64,000 bases of DNA, from positions 1 through 64,000 of the forward strand of contig JACKHG010000004.1 of the NCBI GenBank assembly GCA_020639115.1, given 5' to 3'. Numbering within the stretch: the first letter of the stretch is position 1; the number at the start of each line of letters is the position of its first letter. The DNA comes from Phycisphaerales bacterium (lineage in GTDB: Bacteria > Planctomycetota > Phycisphaerae > UBA1845). The notes beneath the pieces were generated by a model. It made no database searches. It saw nothing but the letters and a program-made list of their open reading frames with translations, and was not told where the DNA came from. A program made the position numbers and the translations under genes. Shown here in pieces: positions 24,301-33,042 of the stretch.

Positions 24301-26487
24301 TCAATCCTGCGACAGGACGATGACGGTATACGGTCCGATGCCGATGTTGGCGTTGTAGCTCATGCCGTCCTTGGCACCGCTGACCGCGGTCGTGTTGTAC
24401 GAATTGTAATTGCCGAACGAGCTGTCGTACCCGTTCCAGTCGGAGTTGAACCGCACCTTCCAGGTGCCGCTCCGCGGGAACCCGATGTTGTAGCTCGAGA
24501 AGCCTGAGCCGGAGAAGTTCGCGACGACGATGACATCATCGCCGGCCCCGCCGCTGGACCAACGATGGAACGCGATCACCTTGTTGGTGTTGTTGACATG
24601 GTGGGCGTTGACATTGTTGCCCTTGAGGCCCGCCGTGTGGCCGGCGGTGTTGCGGCGCAGGGCGATCAGATCGCTGTAGAGGTCGGTGATGCCGGCGTAG
24701 GTCGTCGCCTTGGCCCAGTCGAGGGGATCGGTGTCTGCGAAGTACCCGTCCTCGAGGAACTCCTGCCCCTGGAACATCATCGGGATGCCCGGCGAGGTGA
24801 AGACGATCCCGGCGCCCAGCGTGGACCGCTTCTTCGAATACCAGCTCGCCGCGTTGCCGGGCCAGATCTCCTCGGGCACGCGCGAGTGGCCGTTGGCCAC
24901 CTCGTCGTGGCTCTCGGTGTAGACGACCCGCTTCAGACGGTCGCCGTTGTCGATCCTCACGATCGCATCCTTGACGGCCCACATGTCGCGGCCGCTGTCG
25001 CTCGAGGCGATGATCGCGTCGCGGATCGGGTGCACGAACGCCGCGTCCCACTGCGAGTCGAAGCCCGCGCCGCCGGCGCCGGTCGTCTTGGTCATCCAGT
25101 CGTTGTTCTGCAGGTCCTCGGCGATCGAGATCTTCCAGCCCGAGGCGCTGTCGATCTCGTTGTTGATCCACTGCATGAGCGACCAGCCGTCGCCGATGTC
25201 GCCCCCGCCGCCGTTGTTCTGGGTGCGGATGTTGACCGTCGAGTCCCAGCGCAGGCCGTCGAGGTTGAACGAGTCCAGCCAGTAGAGCGCGTTGTCCTTG
25301 AGGTAGCTCCGGACCTCCGACCGCCCGTAATCGGGCCGGGTGTCGCCCCACGGGGTGCTCGCGCGCCAGTCCTGGAAGAAGTAGATCCCGCCCATGCCGC
25401 TGGTCGACCAGCCGTCGAACTGCCACAGGTCCAGATCGCTCGGCCCGAGGTGGTTGTACACCACATCGACGATCACCGCGATCCCGCGCTGGTGGCACTC
25501 ATCGACGAAGTCCCGCATGTCGTCCGGGCTGCCGTAGATGCTCTCCGGCGCGAACGGGTGCGCCGGGTTGTAGCCCCACGAGAAGTCGCCCGCGAACTCC
25601 GCGACCGGCATCACCTCCACGGCCGACACACCCAGGCCCTGCAGGTGATCCAGCTTGCTGATCGCCGTCTGCCAGGTGCCGGGGTTGCCGCCGGCGGTGT
25701 CGTTGAACGTGCCCACGTGCATCTCGTAGATGACCATGTCGTGCCAGCCCGGCGTCGTGAACGATCCGAAGGTGTAGCTGCCGTCGTAGACGATGCCGTT
25801 GCCGACGGAGTTCGTCACGCGCGTCGCGTGGGGGTCGATGCGCCAGAGGCTGCCGTTGATCACGAACTGGTACTCGTCGTCGTACGCCACGCCGTCCACG
25901 TCCACCGACCAGGTTCCGCCGCTGGGATCGGCGGCCAGCGGGTTCGCCGTCGTGCTCCAACTGTTGAAGTCGCCGGCGACGCTGACGCTCGTGGCGTTGG
26001 GGGCCCAGACGCGGAACGCCGCGCCGCCCGTGTACTTGATCGCGCCCAGGCCGCTGCGTGCCGAAGGCACCAGGGCGGCGGTGAACGTGTAGTTGCTGCC
26101 GCCGATGTTGTCGTAGATGTTGCCGCCCCAGTCGTCGTACCCGTGGAAGTAGAAGTTCACGGTGCTGCCCGGCGCGTAGCTCGACGACGGCGTGTAGGTC
26201 CAGCGCGAGTCGCTGCCGACGTCGCCCGCGTAGGTCATCGCGTGCGTCGTCCACGACCCGCCGTTCACGCGCACGCCTACCTCGGCGTGCAGGCCCACGT
26301 AGCTCTGGTTCATCAGGACCGTGTAGGTACCCGGGTTCGCCGTCGTGTGCCGCACGTACGCGCCGTACACGCCGATCCACGACGGAAACGCCTGCACCGC
26401 GGACGCAGCCAGGCAGATTGCTACAATGCCAATCCCAATAGTCCAGCTCTGCCGGCCTGCAGCCGGCGACCGCTCCAACCTCGCCAT
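24301..26487 (-). CDS. Secreted GH13 alpha-glucan enzyme (branching-enzyme-like)
   Basis: 728 residues from the ATG at 26487, which has GGGAGAAG about 8 nt upstream. A signal peptide (IGIVAICLAASAVQA) is followed by an unassigned beta domain of about 120 residues, a CBM48-like domain (FRVWAPNATSVSVAGDFNSW), and a GH13 barrel. Visible catalytic parts: VVYNHLGPSD (region I), LDGLRWDST with the nucleophile Asp (region II), ISIAEDL with the acid Glu (region III) and ESHDEV (region IV). A C-terminal beta domain closes it. This order resembles glycogen branching enzymes and trehalohydrolases, which are normally cytoplasmic, so export suggests use of external glucans. Exact specificity is open. Confidence 0.88.
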   Translation of the reverse strand: MARLERSPAAGRQSWTIGIGIVAICLAASAVQAFPSWIGVYGAYVRHTTANPGTYTVLMNQSYVGLHAEVGVRVNGGSWTTHAMTYAGDVGSDSRWTYTPSSSYAPGSTVNFYFHGYDDWGGNIYDNIGGSNYTFTAALVPSARSGLGAIKYTGGAAFRVWAPNATSVSVAGDFNSWSTTANPLAADPSGGTWSVDVDGVAYDDEYQFVINGSLWRIDPHATRVTNSVGNGIVYDGSYTFGSFTTPGWHDMVIYEMHVGTFNDTAGGNPGTWQTAISKLDHLQGLGVSAVEVMPVAEFAGDFSWGYNPAHPFAPESIYGSPDDMRDFVDECHQRGIAVIVDVVYNHLGPSDLDLWQFDGWSTSGMGGIYFFQDWRASTPWGDTRPDYGRSEVRSYLKDNALYWLDSFNLDGLRWDSTVNIRTQNNGGGGDIGDGWSLMQWINNEIDSASGWKISIAEDLQNNDWMTKTTGAGGAGFDSQWDAAFVHPIRDAIIASSDSGRDMWAVKDAIVRIDNGDRLKRVVYTESHDEVANGHSRVPEEIWPGNAASWYSKKRSTLGAGIVFTSPGIPMMFQGQEFLEDGYFADTDPLDWAKATTYAGITDLYSDLIALRRNTAGHTAGLKGNNVNAHHVNNTNKVIAFHRWSSGGAGDDVIVVANFSGSGFSSYNIGFPRSGTWKVRFNSDWNGYDSSFGNYNSYNTTAVSGAKDGMSYNANIGIGPYTVIVLSQD

Positions 26488-26848
26488 GAGCATCTTCTCC
26501 CGTACGCCACAGAATTGATGGGTGAGACGATCCACGTCCCGATCTCCCGGCGCACGCCCGACCGCGCACCGCCACCGATACGGTGCGGCGAAAGTTTTCC
26601 ATTGCCAATCGGGCGTTTACCCGACTTTGCATGACGGGGGTGTCATTCAGACGGCAGGCAATCAGAGCCGCGACCGTAAGGGAGCGGACGACGAACAGAG
26701 CCGCAACCACAAGCGAGCCGAAGGCGGACCAATAAAACGAGAGTTTGCCGTCAGGCGGCGATCGAGAGGAGAATTACAGCTTGCCTTGAGGAAATGTTGT
26801 CGGAGCGGCTCCGCTTTCGCCGCTGGGGGAATTACCCCAGGCCACGCA
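26488..26848. other. Intergenic stretch with a 33-bp direct repeat
   Basis: About 360 bases between the PadR-linked membrane gene and the GH13 gene, both on the minus strand. It should hold the GH13 promoter. The only structure I see is the two-unit repeat at 26663-26727 described separately. Confidence 0.5.
26663..26727. repeat. Two tandem copies of a 33-bp unit
   Basis: CAGAGCCGCGACCGTAAGGG begins at 26663 and CAGAGCCGCAACCACAAGCG at 26696. The second copy is diverged in its last third. A unit of exactly 33 nt and its base composition suggest a dispersed genomic repeat rather than a protein signal. Confidence 0.6.
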
Positions 26849-27388
26849 TCAGCCGGGATGACCGGCGCGAGTCAGACTGCGAACGGCACGCACGATACCA
26901 GCCCCGATGTATGCTCCGACCAGTGCGAACCCGATCGCGACCAGCGGAGCGAACGAGTGACGCATCACGATCGACTGCAGCGGCATCAGGCCGCCGACGG
27001 CCAGCGCGATCAGCCACGGACGCCGCGGCGCGATCGCCGCGAGAATGCCGGAACATACGACGAGCGCCAGCACCTCGACGCCCGTGTCGTCCCACGTCGG
27101 CCGACTGTCCACGTAGGCCAGAAACGCCCCGATGGCCAGCGCCACCACCATGACAATTCGCGTGCGCATCGTGACCTCCGTCTCCATCCGGTTCAGCATC
27201 ATGCTGGGCGCGGACCGCATGACCTGCCGCAGACGCCACCGGCTGCGGGCCCGCTCCGCCGCATTGGGCAAACACAATGCCGACGCCTCCACGAGGTCAC
27301 CCCAGAACGTCTCCCGGTGCCGCCGCGCGGTCACCAGCGCGAGCAACGCCCCGGCGACGCGATCCGACCAGCAGCGGGGAGCCGGCAT
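26849..27388 (-). CDS. Membrane protein coupled to PadR regulator
   Basis: 179 residues. Residues 1-60 (SDRVAGALLALVTARRHRETFWGDLVEAS) resemble the short 'permease prefix' segment that often precedes ABC-type permeases next to PadR genes. After that come about four hydrophobic helices (VMVVALAIGAFLAYV, VLALVVCSGILAAIA, LIALAVGGLMPLQSI, LVAIGFALVGAYIGAGIV). There is no FtsX permease domain, so it is not a full ADOP permease. The start overlaps the PadR stop (ATGA), implying a two-gene unit under PadR control. Function unknown. Confidence 0.72.
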   Translation of the reverse strand: MPAPRCWSDRVAGALLALVTARRHRETFWGDLVEASALCLPNAAERARSRWRLRQVMRSAPSMMLNRMETEVTMRTRIVMVVALAIGAFLAYVDSRPTWDDTGVEVLALVVCSGILAAIAPRRPWLIALAVGGLMPLQSIVMRHSFAPLVAIGFALVGAYIGAGIVRAVRSLTRAGHPG

Positions 27389-27729
27389 CACGCGCCCTCC
27401 GGGCGCAGCCGCCCCAGCGCCATGCCGGCGCGCATCCGTTCCACCGTCTCCAGCGAGTGCCTTAGCGACTTGAGCCCTGCCGCTTCGACCCGAAACAACC
27501 GCTTGGCCCGTCCTCCGCGCTCCGCCGTCGGTTCGCCGACGCGCGAACGTACGTAGCCTTTGCGTTCCAGGCGGTCGAGCGTGGCGTACACCGCGCCCAG
27601 CGTCACCTTGCGCCCGGTCCGCTCCTCCACCGCGCGGCACACGGAGACGCCGTAGCCCTGGTCGTCAAGCTGCACCAGCGCCAGCAGCACGAGCTGCTCG
27701 AACACGCCCAACAAGTCGTTCTTGGCCAT
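27388..27729 (-). CDS. PadR-family transcriptional regulator
   Basis: 113 residues with the PadR winged helix: LLALVQLDDQGYGVSVCRAVEERTG and the wing VTLGAVYATLDRLERKGYV, then a basic stretch (GRAKRLFRVEAAG). PadR proteins usually repress a membrane or efflux gene in the same operon and their own promoter. That matches the overlapping downstream membrane gene and the palindrome 17 bp upstream of the ATG. Confidence 0.9.
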   Translation of the reverse strand: MAKNDLLGVFEQLVLLALVQLDDQGYGVSVCRAVEERTGRKVTLGAVYATLDRLERKGYVRSRVGEPTAERGGRAKRLFRVEAAGLKSLRHSLETVERMRAGMALGRLRPEGA

Positions 27730-27745
27730 ATTCCGTCCCTATGCC

Positions 27746-27756
27746 CTACAATGTAG
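27746..27756. promoter_or_regulatory. Candidate PadR operator
   Basis: A perfect 11-bp palindrome CTACA-A-TGTAG, overlapping a second half-palindrome TGT-AGA-ACA (27752-27760), sits 17 bp upstream of the padR-like ATG. Position and symmetry fit autorepression. This is inference. Confidence 0.45.
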
Positions 27757-27814
27757 AACATATTAGCTCGATTGTCAAACGCCGGCAGGAGATTTGTCGC
27801 GCACGACGACGCAG

Positions 27815-28486
27815 CTAACCCACGTGATACGTCTCGCCCGGCGGCAACGCCTTCACGGTGATTGCCGTCGGCGCGAAACGCTTCACGTCCACCTCGATCG
27901 GCGGCCACGTGTTGTAGTGAATCGGAATCGCCACCTTCGCGCCGATCAGCTCCGCGGCCTTGGTGGCCAGCTCCGGCCCCATGGTGAAACGATCCCCGAT
28001 CGGAATGCACGCGACGTCCGGCTTGTAGATATCCCCAATGAGCTTCATGTCGCCGAACAGCGTGGTGTCCCCGCAGTGGTAGAGCGTCCGCTCCCCCAGG
28101 TGCGCGACGAGCCCGCAGGGCATGCCCATGTACCGCCCCTGGTAACTCGACGAGTGGAACGCCTGCGTGAACGCGATCCACCCGAACGGTGTGTTGATCC
28201 TGCCCCCCGGGTTGCCCGGCTCGAGCTTCTTGATCCCCTGCTCCCCGAGATACGTCGTGATCTCGAACGCCGCCACGACCGTCGCGTTGTTGGCCTTCGC
28301 GATCGCCACCGTGTCGCCGACGTGATCCTCGTGTCCGTGGGTGAGCGCGATGTAATCGCACTTGACGTCGGCGGCCTTCATCGCCGCCTTGGGATTGCCC
28401 GTCAGGAAAGGATCGATGATCAGCCTGTGCTTGCCGTCGCTCAGCAGCATGGCCGAGTGTCCGAGGTAGGTGATGTCGAGCGCCAT
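27815..28486 (-). CDS. UPF0173 metal-dependent hydrolase (metallo-beta-lactamase fold)
   Basis: 223 residues. Metallo-beta-lactamase motifs are in order: LGHSAMLL, DPFLTGNP, the metal site THGHEDHVGD, HCGDTTLFGDM and IPIHYNTWPP. This is the UPF0173/YtkL-like family, whose substrate is not established. The start at 28486 has AAAGGAGG about 8 nt upstream. It lies downstream of der on the same strand (85 nt). Confidence 0.92.
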   Translation of the reverse strand: MALDITYLGHSAMLLSDGKHRLIIDPFLTGNPKAAMKAADVKCDYIALTHGHEDHVGDTVAIAKANNATVVAAFEITTYLGEQGIKKLEPGNPGGRINTPFGWIAFTQAFHSSSYQGRYMGMPCGLVAHLGERTLYHCGDTTLFGDMKLIGDIYKPDVACIPIGDRFTMGPELATKAAELIGAKVAIPIHYNTWPPIEVDVKRFAPTAITVKALPPGETYHVG

Positions 28487-28571
28487 GGCGGGCCTCCTTT
28501 GCAAGTGAGTCAGCGTATCGGCGTGGAATGTCCCGACATTTTAGGCTACGGCACCGCGGCGTCCAACCGCG

Positions 28572-29919
28572 TCAGTCCCGGCTGGACGGCGCGTGCTCGG
28601 AGCGTCCCCGCCGGGCGCGGAACATCAGGCGGATCGGCACTTCCGCGAAGGGCAGGTGCTCCTGCATGCGGTTGAGCAGGTAGCGGCGGTAGTCCTCCTT
28701 GATCGCGCCCGGATCGTTCACGAAAAGCACGATCGTCGGCGGCGCCGTGCCCACCTGCGTCGCGTAGTAGAACTCCGGCGGACGATGACCGCGCTTCGGC
28801 GACGGGCCGCGTCCCTCGAGCGCCTCCGCGAGCGCCCGGTTCAACTGGCCGGTCCCGACGCGCTCGCGGGCCTGCTTGAACAGCGCCCACGCCGTGTCGA
28901 TCACCGCGTCCGTGTTGTGGTTGTCCCGCGCGGACGTGAACACGATGGGTGCGTAATCCAGCTCGGGCAGCGTCTTGGTGAGGTATTCCCCGTAGTCATC
29001 CGTGGCGGCTGCATCCTTCGCCAGATCCCACTTGTTGACCACCAGCACGCAAGGCGTGAACTCCTGGGCGACGCAGCCCGCGAGCTTCTTGTCCGCCGAG
29101 GTGATCGCCTCCGTCGAGTCGATGAAGAGGACGCACACGTCCGCCCGCGTGATCGACTGGATCACCCGCGTGTAGCCGTAGTATTCGATCGACGCCGACC
29201 ACTTGCTCTTGGTCTTCACGCCGGCGGTGTCGATCGCGATGAAGCTTCGCCCGTCCTGCTCGAAGTGCAGGTCCACGGCGTCGCGCGTCGTACCCGCCAC
29301 CTCGCTGACGATCATGTGCTCCTCGCCGGCCAGCGCGTTGATGAACGTGCTCTTGCCCGTGTTCTGCCGGCCGATCACCGCGACCTTCATCACCAGGTCG
29401 ACCGGCACCTCCTTGGGCAGGTCACCGATGCGCGCGACGATCGCCTCCTCGATGTCGAACGTCCGGAGCGGTGAATTGCAGAAACCGCCAGCGGCGCCCT
29501 GTACCCAGCCGCATGAACTCCGCGGTGAGCGGCTCTTCCAGCGGATCGTCCGTCTTGTTCGCGACCAGCACCACGCAGTCGTGGTACGGCCGCAGCAGCC
29601 GCGCCTCCTGATCCAGCAGGACGATGCCGTCCTTCGCATCCACCACGAAGAGAATCAGCAACGCCCGCTCGATCGCGTAGCGGATCTGCCGCTCCACGTG
29701 CGCAGTCAGGTTGTCGCTGTCCACGATGCCGTAACCGCCCGTATCCACCAGCTCGTAGAACTGCTCCTCGCCGACCTCGCACACCGCGGTCACGCGATCG
29801 CGGGTCACGCCCGGCGTCGCCTCCACGATGCTGATCTGCCGGCGCGCGCAATCCAGTTGAGGATCGAACTCTTGCCGACGTTCGGCCGGCCCACGATGGC
29901 AAACAAGCGGAAGAGGCAT
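28572..29919 (-). CDS. der: GTPase Der (EngA), reading frame broken by about four indels
   Basis: Ribosome-assembly GTPase with two G domains. The length from ATG to stop (449 codons) is normal, but the frame changes four times. The P-loop IVGRPNVGKSSILNWIAR is read only in a second frame, entered at the A-run 29901-29903 and left at the GC-repeat 29842-29849. The first frame then reads ISIVEATPGVTRDRV and VDTGGYG. YRAPLAVSAIHRSG is in a third segment bounded by 29504-29506 and about 29456-29462. The rest, including the second P-loop GRQNTGKST and the KH-like end, is continuous. All shifts lie in homopolymers or dinucleotide runs. Der is essential, so sequencing error is more likely than decay. 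Confidence 0.8.
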
Positions 29920-29930
29920 GGCTAGATACA

Positions 29931-29990
29931 GGGGAGTAAGGGAGTTGAGGGATTAAGGGATTGAGGGATTGAGGATTAAGGATTGAGGAT
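29931..29990. repeat. Short GGATTGAGG-type tandem repeat upstream of der
   Basis: About 60 bp built from GGGATTGAGGGATTAAGG-like units of 9-10 nt. On the der sense strand it is pyrimidine-rich (CCCTCAATCCCTTAATCC) and ends about 11 nt before the der ATG. A near-identical repeat lies at 63315-63361 before the acyl-CoA dehydrogenase start. Confidence 0.75.
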
Positions 29991-29991
29991 G

Positions 29992-30600
29992 TCACGTTGT
30001 CGCTCCTTGGCGTTGCAGTGGCTCGTGGATGGTGGCCAGGACCTCGTCGCGCGTCGCGACACGTGCCGGATCTGCGCGGGCGCAGCACCGACGCGATCAG
30101 CTCGCCGCCGGCCTCCCGCACGGATCCGCTCCGCCTCCGGGCCGCCGATGACCGCTCGCCACCGGCGAAGCCGACGGCCATCAGCCAGTCCGACACCATT
30201 GTGCTGGCCGGCTGGGTGTAGAGCAAACATACCGCGTGCGGCGGATCGATATCGATCAGGTCGACGAGTTCGGCCCGGACGCCGACCGGCAGCAGGGTAT
30301 CAGCCGCCAGCCGCTGGGCGTCGCGAGGTCGCGGCGGGCCTGCGCGGCGTCGCGGCTCGCGAAGATCATCGACTCGGAGCCCGCCCGGTCGCCAGGCCTC
30401 GACGCCCGCCAGCTCGAACCGCCCCCACCTCGTCCACGCGATGCACGCGGTACGACGATCTCGCGGTGTTCCGGCTCGCGCAGCAGCGTCGCGACCTCAT
30501 CGGCTGTGTAGCCCACGGATACGCCGTGCGCAAACTGCACGACGGCCTGGCCAGCGTAGCGCGCGCATCGCGCATGGGGAAGTTGGAACGGAACCGTCAT
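29992..30600 (-). CDS. Unknown conserved-looking protein, frame broken by several indels
   Basis: Between tyrS and der, a gene of about 200 codons can be followed only by changing frame several times. The start MTVPFQLPHARCARYAG and ADEVATLLREPEHREIVVPR are in one frame. SESMIFASRDAAQARRDLAT comes next, then ELVDLIDIDPPHAVCLLYTQ with ASTMVSDWLMAVGF in a further frame, AVIGGPEAERIR in another, and DEVLATIHEPLQRQGATT before the stop at 29992. Codon use is coding-like in each piece. No family recognised. The indels continue those in der and tyrS, so the gene is probably intact in the organism. Confidence 0.5.
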
Positions 30601-30616
30601 GATCGTCCGGACTGTA

Positions 30617-31845
30617 TCAGTCCACCACCAGGCGGACGAACTGGCGCGTTTGCCACGCTGGACCACCTGCCCGCTCTTGATCGCCACGGCGCCCTGCGGA
30701 TCGGACAGCGGCTCCCCATCGAGCCGGACGCCGTTGCCCGCGATCAGCCGGCGGGCCTCGCCCTTCGACTTCGCGAAGCCGCAGCACACCGCCAAGTCCG
30801 CAGCCGCGATGGTCCCGTCCTGCACCAGGTCAGCCGGCACGTGGACGTCCGCGATGTCGTCCGGCAGGCCGGCCTTACCCGCGCCGAAGACGCGGAAGAA
30901 CTCTTCCACCGCCTTCTCCGCGGAACTCTTGTTGTGGAATTTCGTGACGATCTGCCGGCCGAGTTCGACCTTGGCGTCGCGCGGGTGCGTCTTGTTCGCG
31001 TCGCACAGCTCGGCGATCCGGCTTTCCTCGACCGCGGTCAGCAGCGTGAAGTAGTTGGCCATCAGGTCGTCGGGCACGCTCATCACCTTGCCGAACATCT
31101 CGCCCGGCGGATCGGTGACCGCGATGTAGTTGCCCAGCGACTTGCTCATCTTCTCCTTGCCGTCGGTGCCGACGAGCAGGGGCATGACCATCACGACCTG
31201 CGGTTCCTGGCCGGCGTTTCGCTGGAAATCCCGGCCCATCAGGTTGTTGTAGGTCTGGTCGGTGCCGCCCAGTTCGACGTCGGCGCGGATCTCGACGCTG
31301 TCGCGTGCCTGCATCATGGGGTAGAGCAGCTCGTGGCAGAAGATCTCCGTGCCCGCCTGCATGCGTTTGGCGAACGAGTCGCGCTCGAGCATGCGTGCGA
31401 CGGTGACCTGGGCGGCCATGCGCACGACATCGGCGAAGCTGAGCGGGCCCAGCCACTCGCTGTTGTAGCGGATCTCGAGCTTGTCGGGATTGGTGTCAAT
31501 CACTTTGCCGGCCTGGGCGAGGTAGGTGTGGGCGTTGATCTTGACCTGCTCGGGCGTGAGCATCGGGCGGGTCTTGGACTTGCCGCTGGGGTCGCCGATC
31601 ATCGCGGTGTAGTCGCCGATGATCAGCACCGCCTTGTGGCCGCAGTCCTGGAAGTCGCGCAGCTTCTGGAGCACGACGGTGTGGCCAAGGGTGAGGTCGG
31701 GCGCGGTCGGGTCCATGCCCAGCTTGACGCGGAGTGGCACCTTGCGTTCCGCCGCCCGGGTGAGCTTCCTGGCGAGCTCCTCCGCGGAGTAGGTCGTGTC
31801 GCTGCCGCGCAGTACGCGGCGAAGTTGTTCCTGCACATCCACCAT
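30617..31845 (-). CDS. tyrS: Tyrosyl-tRNA synthetase, last codons frameshifted
   Basis: About 409 residues. Charges tRNA-Tyr. The class I signature is DPTAPDLTLGHTVVL (HxGH type), GGTDQTYN and EKMSKSLGN (KMSKS loop) follow, and an S4 RNA-binding domain (GEARRLIAGNGVRLDGEPL) ends the protein. The start at 31845 has GGGAGA 6 nt upstream; an upstream ATG adds 44 unlikely residues. Near 30644-30648 (GCGCG) the frame slips. In the neighbouring frame the expected end QFVRLVVD and a TGA at 30617 appear, whereas the literal frame runs on into the next gene. Probably a sequence error. Confidence 0.9.
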
Positions 31846-32199
31846 GGCGTCTCCCGCCTCGCTGTTTTCAGGCTGTCGAGGCGGGAATGCTACCGGCCCA
31901 AGACCTCCTGAGCAACCGAACACACCGAGTCCGCCAAACCGCCCGCAGGCGCCGAGATTAGCGGACGCAGGCCCCAAGATTCAGCCGCTGCATTGCGCCG
32001 TGGCGCTCGGGCAGGCCCGATCCCCACCGGCCACACTTTCTCACTTTCGCACCGTCGCACCTTCTCACTTTCCCACTTGCTCACTTTCTCACTTTCTCAC
32101 TTTCTCACATACCCACTGCCCCATCCGCCTTTACCCCATTGCCGCGAATCGTGCCGATCCCTATGCTGGGGCTGATCACGCACATCCAGGAGCAACATC
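31846..32199. other. Divergent intergenic region between tyrS and the DUF4272 gene
   Basis: About 350 bases carrying the 5' regions of two divergent genes. The only structure is the CTCACTTT-type repeat at 32031-32108. No clear -35/-10 pair and no RNA leader such as a T-box were found before tyrS. Confidence 0.5.
32031..32108. repeat. CTCACTTT short tandem repeat
   Basis: Imperfect tandem units of 7-8 nt (CTTTCTCA, with variants CACCTTCT and CCCACTTG). On the + strand the run is pyrimidine-rich and ends about 92 nt upstream of the gene at 32200. Confidence 0.75.
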
Positions 32200-33003
32200 A
32201 TGTGGCCGTGGAATCGAAAGTCGCGTCCCACCGCGCAGGATGCCGCCCGGCGACTGGTCATTCTCAAGCACATCACGATCCATACGACGACGGCTCCGCC
32301 GCGCGACATGCTCGCCGAGATCATGGCGAACTGGGACGCTGTGGAACGCGCGGCCTTCGAGCGCGATGCTGAGGAGACGCGCCGGGAGATGTGCGGCGCG
32401 CTCAAGGCCGAAGGGCTGTGGGCTTACTTGTCGCCGAAGGAGCAGGCGCTTTGTGCGACCACGATCGTGACGTTCAGTGAGCAACAACAGATCGACGGCA
32501 CGTGGCGGCTGGAGGCAGCACAGACGCTCATGTGGGCACTTGGCCTTCTCCCCAAGCTGCCACCTTACGATTCGCTGGCGGAGCCGGAGGTGCTCAAGCC
32601 GGTGCCGTGCCAGGAGACAGCCGGCTTCATCGCCCAGGCCCGCCTGCGTGATGCCGCGGAGATTGACCAGGCCCGCGACCTCGCGGAATTCTGGCACTGG
32701 CGTTGCCGCACCCGCGAGCTGATCGAGCGCGGCGAGGTGCTCGAGCCGAACGAGGCGATGAAATCCGCCGGCCTCAACAGCTTCGACGACATCATCCGCA
32801 TGGCGGCGCAGCGCGGCGCGGAGGACGGCTCCTTCGCGAGCATCGACGGCGACTTCCCCGCCCGCGGCAAGGCGTACCGCGACCTCACCGCCGACGAGTG
32901 GTCCGAGGTCGGATCGATCACCCGCGAGCGCCATTTCGCCTTGAACTGGCTCTGCGGCTACGCGTCCGGCAACCGCTGGGACAAAACCCCGACCGACACG
33001 TAG
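32200..33003 (+). CDS. DUF4272-like protein
   Basis: 267 residues, soluble, no signal peptide. The pattern WALGLLPKLPPYDSLAE, AEFWHWRCRTRELIE and ERHFALNWLCGY matches my recollection of DUF4272 proteins, a family of unknown function often found as solitary genes. The start has CAGGAGC about 7 nt upstream. It is divergent from tyrS. Confidence 0.75.
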   Translation: MWPWNRKSRPTAQDAARRLVILKHITIHTTTAPPRDMLAEIMANWDAVERAAFERDAEETRREMCGALKAEGLWAYLSPKEQALCATTIVTFSEQQQIDGTWRLEAAQTLMWALGLLPKLPPYDSLAEPEVLKPVPCQETAGFIAQARLRDAAEIDQARDLAEFWHWRCRTRELIERGEVLEPNEAMKSAGLNSFDDIIRMAAQRGAEDGSFASIDGDFPARGKAYRDLTADEWSEVGSITRERHFALNWLCGYASGNRWDKTPTDT

Positions 33004-33042
33004 ACGCAGTGCGGGCGACGCTGCGCGCCGGCACTCAGCGGC

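Noticed and set aside
30256..30616. A long C-terminal extension of TyrS
   Set aside because: The normal TyrS end is visible in the next frame, and the extension is the following gene read through a small indel.
31846..32030. T-box riboswitch before tyrS
   Set aside because: No specifier hairpin, T-box sequence or terminator could be found.
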